NCBI RefSeq assembly: GCF_008728515.1
Contig: NC_044990.1
Location: 62,352,879-62,416,878 of the forward strand
From: Papio anubis
Lineage: Eukaryota > Chordata > Mammalia > Primates > Cercopithecidae
Reading direction: 5' to 3'
DNA length: 64,000 bases
Under the pieces are notes generated by a model that ran no database searches, was not told where the DNA came from, and saw nothing but the letters and a program-made list of their open reading frames with translations. Numbering within the stretch: position 1 is the stretch's first letter; each line of letters starts with the position of its first letter. Below, one piece after another: positions 37,750 through 48,468 of the stretch. Position numbers and translations under genes: made by a program.

Positions 37750-38102
37750 CCAGCCTAGGGATTGGCAAATTACCAGATCGGTTCTGATACTAGACCCGAT
37801 TTTAAGCTCCCTGTGAGCAAAGAATACCTTTTATATTTTTAAGTGCTTGAAAAAAATTTAAAAATAATATTTTGTGACAGATAAAATTTATATAAAATTC
37901 AAATTTTTGTGCTCACAAATAAAGTTTAAATTTTGCCAATAAAAATGTTTGGGAATTTGTTTTCTCTCTTATTTTACACATAATATCTACATAATATACT
38001 TATGTACATAATACCAACATAATATCCTTGATTTTGCATCTTAGCCCATAACACCCAAAATACTTATTATCTGGCCCCTTACAAAAAATGTTTTCTGACA
38101 AT
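37750..38102. mobile_element. hAT-type nonautonomous DNA transposon fossil
   Basis: The left end 'cctagggattggcaaattac' and right end 'ccccttacaaaaaatgtttt ctgacaa' form diverged terminal inverted repeats. Inside are 'gctcacaaataaagttt' and 'cccaaaatacttattatctg', matching a common mammalian hAT-family element whose copies begin 'caggggttggcaaact' and end 'gtttgccgacccctg'. No transposase is present. Confidence 0.6.
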
Positions 38103-38109
38103 TTTATTC

Positions 38110-39475
38110 TAGTCCAACAGTCTCACTGCAAATATGAAAAGAGAGGTTTATTAAAATTAAGAGCCTTGCCTAACAGAACTGGTTAGAGGAGAACATAATC
38201 CAGAATCAAGACCCTCTGCCTGTAGGTTCATTTTTGTGGTCCCCCAAATGATTCCAAGGGCTTTGAACTCTGTAGTAACATGAGGCTGTATTACGAGAAA
38301 CTAATCAGAACTTTCATCCAGCTTTTAACTTTCTTTTTAAAAATAAGCAAGGTAGTTACAACATGGTATCAAATCTATACAGAAATAACTAAAGCTACTC
38401 AGAGCCTTATGAAGGGAAAAGCTGTTCTTATTCAAAACTATTATTTGAATTACAGCAGTACTAAAAGTAAAACAAAAAAAACATAGTAATCATAATGTAC
38501 TTAGAAGATTAAGTTCAATTATACTTAGGTTGTTAGGGATTAGAGACAGTTAATGATAATGAGCTGAATGGTATGTGCACATAAATGGTTTTATAAAGAA
38601 AACATTATTTTTTAACAAAAGTTGTGCTGCCTACTCAAAGGTTGGGCTCAATACCAAATGTTGTATATGTTTTTTTTTAAGAGCTTATCAAACCACAGAG
38701 TTGCATACAAGCAAAGGTAAAATAAAACCTTCCAAAACAGAGACCAACATTTAACTAAACTACCAAATAAATATAATCTGATTCTCATTCTTGGGTTGAC
38801 TACTAAAGATAAGCTTTCTTTGTCAGAAATCTTTCCTCTTAGAAATAAAAGTCTAAGTCTTTAGTCAGTAGTAATGGATGTGGTAATGGATAAGGTTAGT
38901 TACTTTATTCTCATTCTGAAATATGCCTATTAAAGCAGAACTTGAGCGTTTCAACTTAAGTTTTACATTGTACCTTTATGTCACAATCTGTTTTTATACT
39001 TTTCCACACTATTTTAGCTGTTTTTACTTGATTTTCAGAAAATAATAATTTACTAACTTCTGGTTTGGGGAAAACTATACAGATATTACAGATATTGTAT
39101 ATGTTTCATACCTTTTCTATATTCCTTGTGTCTAAAAACAAGTTTACATTTAATTTTCAATAACTCTGCCCTGAAGATAAAGTTCACCAGTTAAATGCAA
39201 CCAAAGATTTAGTTTTTAATCTGTAAAATGTAGCCATCAATAAAAGAGTAATGCTAAATTCTAAGTCCATATTTTACTTCCTGAACGCTCCTTGAGTTCC
39301 ATATTCCCGCTAGCAGCCTACCCAGAATATGTAAATAGGCAATCTCAAATGTAAATACTAAAGTTAACTCTACAATAAATCCTGCTTCCTCCAGCCTTTT
39401 CCTCTCAATAAAAGGCATAGTCAACTCAGTTGATTAAAAAAAAACAAAAACTCACAAAATTATTTTCCTTTTCTT
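38110..39475. other. AT-rich DNA, nothing recognised
   Basis: No exon or known repeat recognised. Confidence 0.4.
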
Positions 39476-39479
39476 TGTC

Positions 39480-40158
39480 CCCACACCAACAATATTCCTC
39501 CAGCTTTGCACTTCTGTCCATCTTCACTGCCATCACTATTGTCCAAAGACACCATCATCTCTTACCAAACTCTACAACAGTAGCTGTTTGTCTTGTACTT
39601 TGACCCCATAATTCATTCCACTTTTTAAAAAGCCTAAAAGATCATCTAAATATACTACTTTGATCGTATCACTTGCGAGTTTAAAACTTTCTGTTATACT
39701 TGAAATATAATCTAAATTACTTGCTATAACCTATAAAGCATTATCTGGCTTATCTTTGCCTCCCTATGTGGGCCAGACTCCAGCCACTTTTTCTTTTTAG
39801 TTTTCAAACATTTTTAAATTACAATACATTGTACTTGGTGATTTATTTTCCAAAATCTCTGTTGCTCCAAATATTAAAATGTGTGTTCCTTTCTTACCAT
39901 TTTTCACACAATTTGAGTCTTATCTCCTCAAAGAGGAATTCTCCGATGACCATAAAAGAAAGGAGATCTTTTTTTTTCATTCATAGCTCTTCAGTATTCA
40001 AGTTTATGTTATGTATTACTTATTGTTTTTTGTTCTTCTGTAATCCTCTATAGAATGTAAATTCAGGTAAACAGAAGCATAGTCTGTTCTGTATAGCTTT
40101 AAAACCTCTGCATGAGTGTCCTGTATATAGTAAATGATCAATAAATATATATTGACTC
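39480..40158 (+). repeat. L2 LINE 3' region, nearly 700 bp
   Basis: Several L2 landmarks are in order: 'catcttcactgccatcacta', 'gacaccatcatctcttacc', 'agcattatctggcttatct', 'ctccctatgtgggccagact', 'gaatgtaaattcaggtaaac' and the terminal 'atcaataaatatatattgac'. It contains no open frame that could be functional. Confidence 0.75.
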
Positions 40159-40159
40159 A

Positions 40160-40285
40160 ATCTTGGCTATTGTAAATGCTGCAGATGGAACAGCAGATAT
40201 CTTTTCAATAAACTGATTTTTTTTTCTGGGTATATACTTAGCAGTGGGATTTTTTGCATCATATATGGTTGTTCTATCAATCAAG
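40160..40285 (-). mobile_element. Short L1 ORF2 fragment, reverse
   Basis: 'ggctattgtaaatgctgcag', 'cagatatcttttcaataaac', 'tatacttagcagtgggattt' and 'gcatcatatatggttgttct' are the reverse strand of the L1 ORF2 C-terminal region (PLLGIYPK-type segment). Confidence 0.75.
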
Positions 40286-40610
40286 GTAAAATTGTTATCA
40301 TCCCACTTGTTTTCCTGTTCCTTTTCATATTTTGAATTTGGTATAATTAAGATGTAGCTGCCTGACATAATGCTATGTTGGCTCCTCAAACCACCTTGGG
40401 CTATATGATACATTTACTACTGACGCTTGTTTTCTAAAGAACTCACTTTATTTTAAAGGCTTTAGTGAAAATATTTCTCATTCATTGTTTAAAAGACAAC
40501 ATAAATGCAGGTTGAAATTTATCTTCTGGTAGTATGTTGTACTAGTTTCATATATTATGAACTAAAAATCCCGAATTTATAAAACAGAATAACCCTGTTT
40601 CCAGTCTATG

Positions 40611-41365
40611 TGAGGACTAAGCGCTGAATTTTTTATCTTGCCCAAATTCCTACCTAAGGGGTCTAGGGAGTCATGCCCTAAACCATAAATTCTCATCAGA
40701 TGGGTTTTATCTGACCCTATATATCATGACTTACTTTTCAGTCTGACTCCGGCATAATATTACAAGACAAGGAAAAAAAATTTAACCCCAAAATATATTT
40801 CATTGCCATACCTTGAAATAGCCCTGTAAAAATCTCCTGTGGGAAAAATCCACATCCTATGGAGAATCCCTTTAACATTTTATTTTCCTTCCTTTCTTTC
40901 CAGATCCAAGGAATAATCAACTAACAGCCAGGCACCCTTTTAGGTCTGATGAGAAACATTTTACAACCTGCTCTCTCTCTGAAGTCTGCTATCTGAGAGA
41001 ATCCTCTGCACAATAAAACTTGGTCTCCATAATCTTTTATCTTAACCTGAACATTCCTTTCCATTGATCCCAGGTCTTCAGATAAACTCAACCGTCAACC
41101 AGAAAATGTTTAAATTTACCTGTAACCTGGAAGCCCCCGCTTTGAATTGTCCCACCTCTCTGAACCAAAAAAGATGTATTTCTTAAATGTATCTGATTGA
41201 TGTCTCATGCCTCCATAAAATATATAAAACCAAGCTGTACCCAACCATCTTGGGTACATGTTCTCAGGACCTCCTGAGGGTTGTGTCATAGGCCATGGTC
41301 ACTCATATTTGGCTCAGAATAAATCTCTTAAAATATTTTACAGAATTTGACTCTTTTCGCCGACA
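40611..41365 (+). mobile_element. Solo LTR, ERV1 class (MER4-like), with target duplication
   Basis: A 755-bp unit starts TG ('tgaggactaagcgctgaa') and ends CA ('cttttcgccgaca'). It is flanked by a 4-bp direct duplication, tatg, at 40607-40610 and 41366-41369, the size expected for gammaretrovirus-like ERV1 integration. Inside are a TATA-like 'tataaaaccaagctg' (about 41222), and a polyadenylation signal 'cagaataaatctctt' (about 41316). Sequence words ('aacctggaagcccccgctt', 'atgtctcatgcctcc') resemble the MER4 LTR group. No viral genes remain, so it arose by recombination between two LTRs. The family name is less certain than the LTR call. Confidence 0.75.
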
Positions 41366-41369
41366 TATG

Positions 41370-44300
41370 TATTTAATTACTCATCAAGTATGTAAATTGG
41401 GCTTGCAGGGATGGAAATTTAATAGGCAAAATATTAGCTATCCATGAAAAGAATACTGAAAAGAAAAGGCTCTATTTTGTAAAAAATTATGGCATAAATA
41501 TCTTTCGACTGGCTATTAGTAATGTCATGCTCATGCAAATAATGTTCAAATGTGCTCTCATCTTACTTTCTTCTTAATTTGATGTTATAAATTTTGAGTT
41601 AAAATAGTAACATGACATTCCATGTAATTCAATTCTTGGAGATTACTGCTATTTCCAGCTGTTAGTTTCTTGGCTTCAAGTTGTGGTCCTCATAATATTA
41701 CAGCGCAAAATAAAATACCCTCCTGGAATACTCTACTTTTTATGTATTAATGTCTAATTATTCCAAATGCCATCTGTATCATGAAATCTGATTGTTGGAG
41801 AGCTGACTGGTATTGTGAAAAATACAAATGTCATCCAATCAAAGTTTTGCTGAAAATTTTTAAAGTAACATTTTCTGATCAAGAAAAAAAATTGAGGGTT
41901 CTCTCTCTCATTAAAGCATGTGCTGAGATATAGGAAAACATTTAGTCATTCAGGAAACAGAGGGATTAACAGCATTAAATTATCTACTTAAGTAATTTAG
42001 TCATTTCAATCTCTTTAGATTTGTCTGATAATTAGTTAAGCCAGTTGACATCCATGATTTAAAAACATTGAGACGTTCACTAACGTTAATATCAACTTAG
42101 TTATGACAAAGCCATATCCAACAATTTACTGTATAAGCTACCAAAAAACACACTGATGGTAAATATGACTAATGAAGTTAACTGGATTCACAACTGAATC
42201 AGATTCACTACAAAATTCATCTAATTGGACATCAATTAGAACATAATTATTGTATGATACCATTTCATATTTAACAGAACAAAATATTTCAGATATAATA
42301 ATTTAGTCATGTAGAATTACTTTAATTATATCACAGGTATGACAGGTTTTTTAATAAATAATAAGACCTGCACTAAAATGTATGGATTCTACTACAGTAT
42401 AGAGGCAATGCATAGTATTAAATTCCTTAGCTACTTTGTAATCTTATTATTTTATGGAAGAGGCAGTAAATTCTATATAAGCAGAGAATATTATCCAAAT
42501 CCTATTACTATCATAATGATGTGCATTTCTTTTTTTCTTTCATGTGCAGCTTGGAAATGTTAAACAAGATATTGATTTAAAATGGAAAAGTGCACAATCA
42601 ATGTCACAGAATCTGGTAACAGCCATTATTGTTTATGGGGCTAGTGACCCTTTTCCACTTATCCTCCTTTCCTGGGAAGCAAAGACTGCTTCTTTGATAA
42701 TGCTGTGGAGTGGCCATTTATCATCTATATTTGAAGCACTTTCATTTTTCACTATACATTGACTTTTTCTATCGATATGCTACAGCTGAGCATGTTTCCT
42801 TCCTGTATGCTTCTGCCAAGAAATGGAGTTGGAAGCAAAGAGAAAAAGACATATAAGTCAGTAAATGCATGGCTTAGCTTATTCCTTCCTGCTTGTTAAA
42901 CCTTTGGACTTGTGCATCTGGACATTACTACTAAGTAATTGAATATTAAGTTTTACTAAACAAAAAAATAGCAAGAGGATTATTAGCTTTACAGTAAAAT
43001 TGTAAAATTGTATACAATATTATATTAAAGCTTCTATAATCAAAATCTATTACACATATATAAACAACAAAAATCAAACCTAAGTGCCCAGAGACTATTT
43101 CTAATCTTCTTATAATAGAAAAAATTTTATTGAATTTTCTAATGTCATGTTTGATTTCCCAGATAAGTAAATTGAAAAATTGTCAGTCATTCACTTGTCC
43201 TGATAAAAACTGGTTTATTTCTTTTTAGAATGCTTGTTAGAAAACTCTTCATGAAGTCATAAAATAACAGGAATTATTCCCATTTCACAGAAAAAGAAAT
43301 GAAAATAAGACTAGTAAAGTAATTAAATTACTTCCATCATTTAAAACATTGTTTTAAGGTTTTCATCTATTTATACTAACTAATAAAGCTGATGTAATGA
43401 TTACATATTTCAAATGATTTAAAACCTAATTTACTTGAAAGAAACACAAAATGTTCTAGCGGCATTCTTTAAACACTGCCAGTTATGCGCTGTTCTATAA
43501 TTCCAATGATGTATATATCTCACCTTTGTAGGGCATAAACTACTTGAGGTTTGAATTGCCTTATTTTATTTTCCCAAGAGAGCTTCTATAATATTTTTTA
43601 TGTGGCAAGTGCCCAATTAATGTTGCCAATTGAATATTTATGTCTAACACATTCAAAAGTCTTCAAACTATTAGGTAATTCTCCAATAACCTTTGTGTGA
43701 AGTTCAAGTATAAAATATAATTATATTTCAAGTGTAACATAATATATATTTAGCAGGTAAGTGGAAAAAGAGTAATTAATTGCCTATTGAGGTCTAAGCC
43801 AATAAAGTTAAATTGCTAGTCAGTTGAGGGAAAGGGTTATACTGGGCTTGATCATCAAAGACAATATCTTCAGTGGTTTATTTCATTTTAAAACTGTAGT
43901 TTTTAAACACTTAATTTGTTATTACCTTAACTATTCAATTTTTTTCTGAAATCTGATCGAAATTTGGTAGGTTATAACAAATTGTAATAGGTCACAACAA
44001 ATTTAGCTCACGTTTCAAAATTTGTTATTAATAGATGACTTCGTGAAACCACTTAGTAGCATTTCTTTTCAGTGCCAAGAAGAAAATCTTGTACGTCTTC
44101 ATGTTATAATAATATCTTAGTAACACTACAGATAAAAGAAAATGACAGGGGATTATAAGAAAGGTATTTAATTTAGCCCTCTTTATAGTTCAGGGCCATG
44201 TCAAAGCAAATCATATAACTTAAAAATCTTGAGTATGCATGTGCTATATCTGTTGATATCACGCAGAGTTCATCTCTTAGATTAAATGACTAGATTTCAA

Positions 44301-45540
44301 TAATAGAGAAAATGAATCAAAAGGTAATACATGCTAAAATTAAATATTTAGCACATTTTATATTTCCATTTTTCTTTAAATAAGCATACAAATAAAAATA
44401 AGATTTATAAATTAGTTAGCAGGACTGCTGAATTAGAAACCACTATTTTCAATATTACACTAACACATTATAAACAGAACTTCCTTGTCCACCCTTGCAA
44501 ATTCATCTACCTCTTTCTACCTACTAAATAACATTAGAAATATGAAAAAGCTAAATTAACAAACTGTCTTTATAATCACCAATATAACTTTAACACTTAT
44601 CAAAATTTCCGACAATTCTAAATACATATGATATAAATACTGTTAAGACAAAGAATCTTGTTATGTTAATGTTATATTAGCTATTTCAGTCTCCTCTTGG
44701 GTAAGCATGTAAAAATGGTTAAACAATAAATTTCTATGGCAACAACTTAAATTCTAGCATATTCTTAGTTATAGCAGCAGCCACAGAAGCTACTAATTTC
44801 TCTAAGGTAATGTAACTAAACAAGATCCTTCTTTTCTCCTTTTACATTGGGCACAACTAAAATCTCTTTTACTTTAATGAACTAAAGAATGATTTAACTA
44901 GAAACAAGATATCTCAACTAATGCACATGATAACTATAGTTACATGAGCATTTGATGCAAAGACAAAACAAAGAGAAGATACTAAGTATTTTAAAATGAA
45001 AGTTACATGGTGTGACCAAATGCATTATGTATCCTATAAACTAACATATACGTGTATAAAACTGATGTATATTAATTACATAATTGTTACAGAGATATTT
45101 TATCAAAATGAATAAAACCCTGCCAGATTAAATAAAAAATGTTCTTATACATGAAATTATTGGATATCTTCTGTACATAGATTTTTAACATTATATTATT
45201 TATTAAAATATTCTTAGAGTCAATATATAGATGATTTAGTTTCAATCATCTGAATATCTGTAATTTTGAACTCATTTAGCAGACTCATCTTTTCTCTTAT
45301 GTGCTATGTCTTCTTATATACTACTCTTGGAGAACACACTGAAGTTATCGCCACTGAATGAAGGGCAAATTTCTGTTGCTGCAAGAAATACCGGAAATAT
45401 AAAGGGCCACCAATACATATTTGGGTATGAACATACAAACTAAGTCCATAATTAGTTATACAGTATTTTCATAAATGCTTATTTTTTTTAAGATTGCCTT
45501 AAGAACTTGATCAGGTAAATGTATATGATTACTCACTCAA
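41370..45540. other. 4.2 kb AT-rich DNA, nothing recognised
   Basis: No exon, Alu, L1 or LTR recognised. Short frames at 42339-42762 look like chance. Confidence 0.4.
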
Positions 45541-45544
45541 AATA

Positions 45545-45765
45545 TAAGGTCTTTGAGTACAAGGAAAATTGAATTTAAATTCCACTCCGCTATTTACCAT
45601 GTATGACCAGAGTTACTGCTGACTTTTCTTAAGCCTCAATTTTCTCATCTGTATAATGGAAATAGTATCTTACTAAACTGCCCTGTGGTTGTGGAGATTA
45701 AATAATTACATAAATCGCTGAGCACATGCATGGCGCACAATGAATACTCCAAAACCATGGAAGCT
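45545..45765 (+). repeat. MIR SINE
   Basis: MIR core and 3' part: 'tttaaattccactccgctat', 'cttaagcctcaattttctca', 'tctgtataatggaaatagta', then 'gttgtggagattaaataat' and 'agcacatgcatggcgcacaa'. Confidence 0.75.
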
Positions 45766-46279
45766 ACTATTTAAAAATACTTTTACCCTTTAACCTTGGT
45801 TTCTATATTGTAATCTATTTTCAATGAAAATGAAGAAAAGTTCTTGCCTCTGTGCACACCTTCTATGAGAAATTCTAGTTTCCTGACCTAGATTAGTCAT
45901 GTATCAGTTTCAAAATTACTAATATACCTCACTAGATATCTGTCATTAAATGTCACCTTCCACCAAAGATATTGTTTCTACACCTGTCATTTTTTCTTTT
46001 CTTTCTAAAGGTCATAACATTGTCGAATGTATGCCTCTTCTCCCCTAATTTTTCCATCACAGGTAAATCTGTTGATTGCTTACCGAGAACCCCGTTGTAC
46101 TTTCTGTAAAAAGAATAAAGCCATCCTGTGAGAAATTAATAAATAGAAAACAAGCCATAATATCTGTCAGAGGGGAGTAGGTTGCAGGTTTACTGTCATG
46201 AAATGCAGTCCACAAACAAAAGAATCAAGAGAGAAAATGATGAATGTCCTTAGGAATAGTCATGGTTTATAATAAAGAT

Positions 46280-46285
46280 TTTATT
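46280..46285 (-). promoter_or_regulatory. SLITRK1: Polyadenylation signal AATAAA for SLITRK1
   Basis: The plus strand reads TTTATT, so the transcript has AATAAA about 2.2 kb after the stop codon. Cleavage would fall around 46255-46268. It was chosen because it fits the expected transcript length. Other signals may be used. Confidence 0.5.
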
Positions 46286-47776
46286 AAAAAAGTGTTAAAA
46301 TAAATAATACATATTCCAGAACATTACTGTTCTGGGAAATCACTTCCCTTTAGAATATGAGTTCTAGATGGCAGATCTACTTACAACTGCTCTGGGGTCT
46401 TTCAGTAGCTGATTTATAATCCTATATTTTTAAAAAATCTATAGTCTGCAGTCTCTTGACATACTTCTCAAGGGTGGATATGTGGTGGAATGCAGACTCC
46501 ATCAATATGTGTGATTTTCTTTGCTTTTTGTAGCTTAACTGTTGTTTAGAAATCCCAGAGGAATATGATTGAGGCCAGAGTTACATTGGTTCAAAAAATT
46601 CGAACAGTTGAATGCTGTTTTTGTTAATTGCTGGGCCACAACCAGAAATCCGGATGATGGGAGAGAAACACTTCTTTAGGATAATGATTAATTTCCATAA
46701 AGATGAGTGCTTTAACAAATTTCAATATGCAGTTGCTGGGGCGGGGAGGGTGGGTGGGCACTAATTAGTTTTACCGTTTTCAGCAGATGTTGAATTCAAA
46801 ATGCCAGCAGCATCTCAAATGCCAGTCATTAGGTCTGTCTTTCATTGAGGAGTGCTGACCAATGAAATCTCCACTCTGTTTAATGAGACCGATCTAGGCA
46901 GAGTCAATTAAATCAAATCTCTCCTAACATCCTTAATATCTGCAGTGTGGGCAGCACCAACAAAAGCAGCAGTGAGGGATTTCCAGTATTAATAAAGGGA
47001 TTCACTGCTGCATTTGGAGAGGGGACAAAACGAAGGGGTGTATGTTGGGGCAAGAGCTTTATGGACTGGGGAAAGCCGGTAAAGTCTGAGCGAAGGTGGG
47101 GGTGGGGTGGAGGGTGGGGGCGAGGGAAGAGGAGCTACTTAAAGGGTAAAAAGCTAAGTAAGGCGATTAGAGAAAGAGCCTTAACGGAGCTCAGGAAGGG
47201 ATCTACCCCCAACCGTTTCCCTCCCCTGTCTCTTCCACCGCAAATCCAATTTACCACTTGCAAATATGAAGCTGGAAAAAGGTAAGGACCCAGAGTTGAA
47301 AACATTTTCACTTTAATACTGAAAAAATATGCCATTATAAAATCCTCGAATAGAATTAGTAAGTTTCACGTGCTTCCTCGGTTCTTTTTTCCTACTTTAT
47401 AAGTAAGATTTATACCAGCACAGAATTGCTACCATAGGATCGCAGCCTAAGCACTAGAGTGACATTAATTGGTCATGCTTAACTGCCTCAAAATCATTTT
47501 TTAAATAATTACACTGATACTATAATAGAAATCATGGGTACTTATTTTACATTCAGATGGAAGGCATTATTGGATATGTATTAAAAAAGTCCCCCTGAAA
47601 AAAATAAAATAAAATAAAACATCACCATCAAAATAAAAGAACCCAAAACAACCCCTAAAAACTTCCCTCAACAAAATACATTGTTAACTCATAAAATGGA
47701 CTGATGACTAGCCATGCAAATGTCTTAAATAAAACCTTTACATTTTTTTTTTTCACAGTTAACGTATGCTCTGAAC

Positions 47777-47784
47777 TGCCTACC
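47777..47784 (-). promoter_or_regulatory. SLITRK1: miR-24-1-5p (miR-189) seed site in SLITRK1 3' UTR
   Basis: The plus strand reads tgcctacc, so the mRNA reads GGTAGGCA. This pairs with miRNA positions 1-7 (UGCCUAC), and the next mRNA base is G opposite miRNA U8, a G:U wobble. It lies about 685 nt after the stop codon. In human the equivalent G is the base changed to A in the reported var321 Tourette-associated variant. The monkey sequence carries the reference-like G. Confidence 0.65.
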
Positions 47785-48468
47785 GATCACAAATAATGGC
47801 GAAATGGCACTTTCTGATTATACTGTATTTTGTTTATAGAAAGTTTGATACGATGGAACTTATCAGGTAAGAGGGTGGGTGCTGTGAAGGAGATGCCGTC
47901 TCCAGTCGCGGGGGCGGGCAGAGTCCCTGGAGCGCGTGGATTCCATGCGAGCCATGCAGCACTTTTTGATTTTTGTCAGAAGTCAGAGTTACTTATTTAC
48001 AATACATTCATGCCTTCGTGCAACTGCCCATCCCTGCGTAGCCAACAGGGAGCCATCACGGGGCTAATCCACAGGGGAAAAATAGATATCTATCTCTCTA
48101 TATAGATGTAGATATATGTATATATGTATAGAACCGCGGCATCCAACCCCACAGGCCCTGGGGCCGAGGGCGAGGGCACTGTCAGTTCTTCCAGCAGGGT
48201 CGTGCTGGGCTTTCTGTCAAAAGGGGCTCTCAGCAAAGAGCGAGCTGGCTGCGCTCTCCCAGCTCGCCACAGTCTGCTCTTTGTTTCCAGGAGGGAGCTA
48301 AGTAAGGGGTCAGCCCCTTTCGGTTGTGCGAACTCACAGTTATTTATCTACTTATGCCCATTCAGGCTGATGGATTTGGGTATACGCCCCTCCAGCCCCC
48401 TGGGGGGTGCCTGCGGCGGGGGAGGACGTATCGCCTTCCCTCTGCCCTCCCCTATCGGGGTTGGGGTC

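Larger units (their letters stand above)
46260..48468 (-). other. SLITRK1: SLITRK1 3' untranslated region
   Basis: This is inferred as transcribed from the stop codon (48471-48469) to a poly(A) site near 46260, giving a 3' UTR of about 2.2 kb. That agrees with my recollection of a human mRNA of roughly 5.2 kb. The region is free of Alu and L1 copies, unlike the flanks, consistent with constraint. It includes a miR-24-1-5p seed site (47777-47784), G-rich blocks on the opposite strand (46738-46758, 47098-47126) and homeodomain-like TAAT words at 46680-46930. Plus-strand open frames at 46947-47285 and 47830-48578 are antisense to it and not credible genes. Confidence 0.65.

Noticed and set aside
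42339..42762. Two overlapping plus-strand ORFs of 72-74 codons
   Set aside because: Considered as a possible exon or pseudogene, but no known protein is recognisable and splice context is unconvincing.
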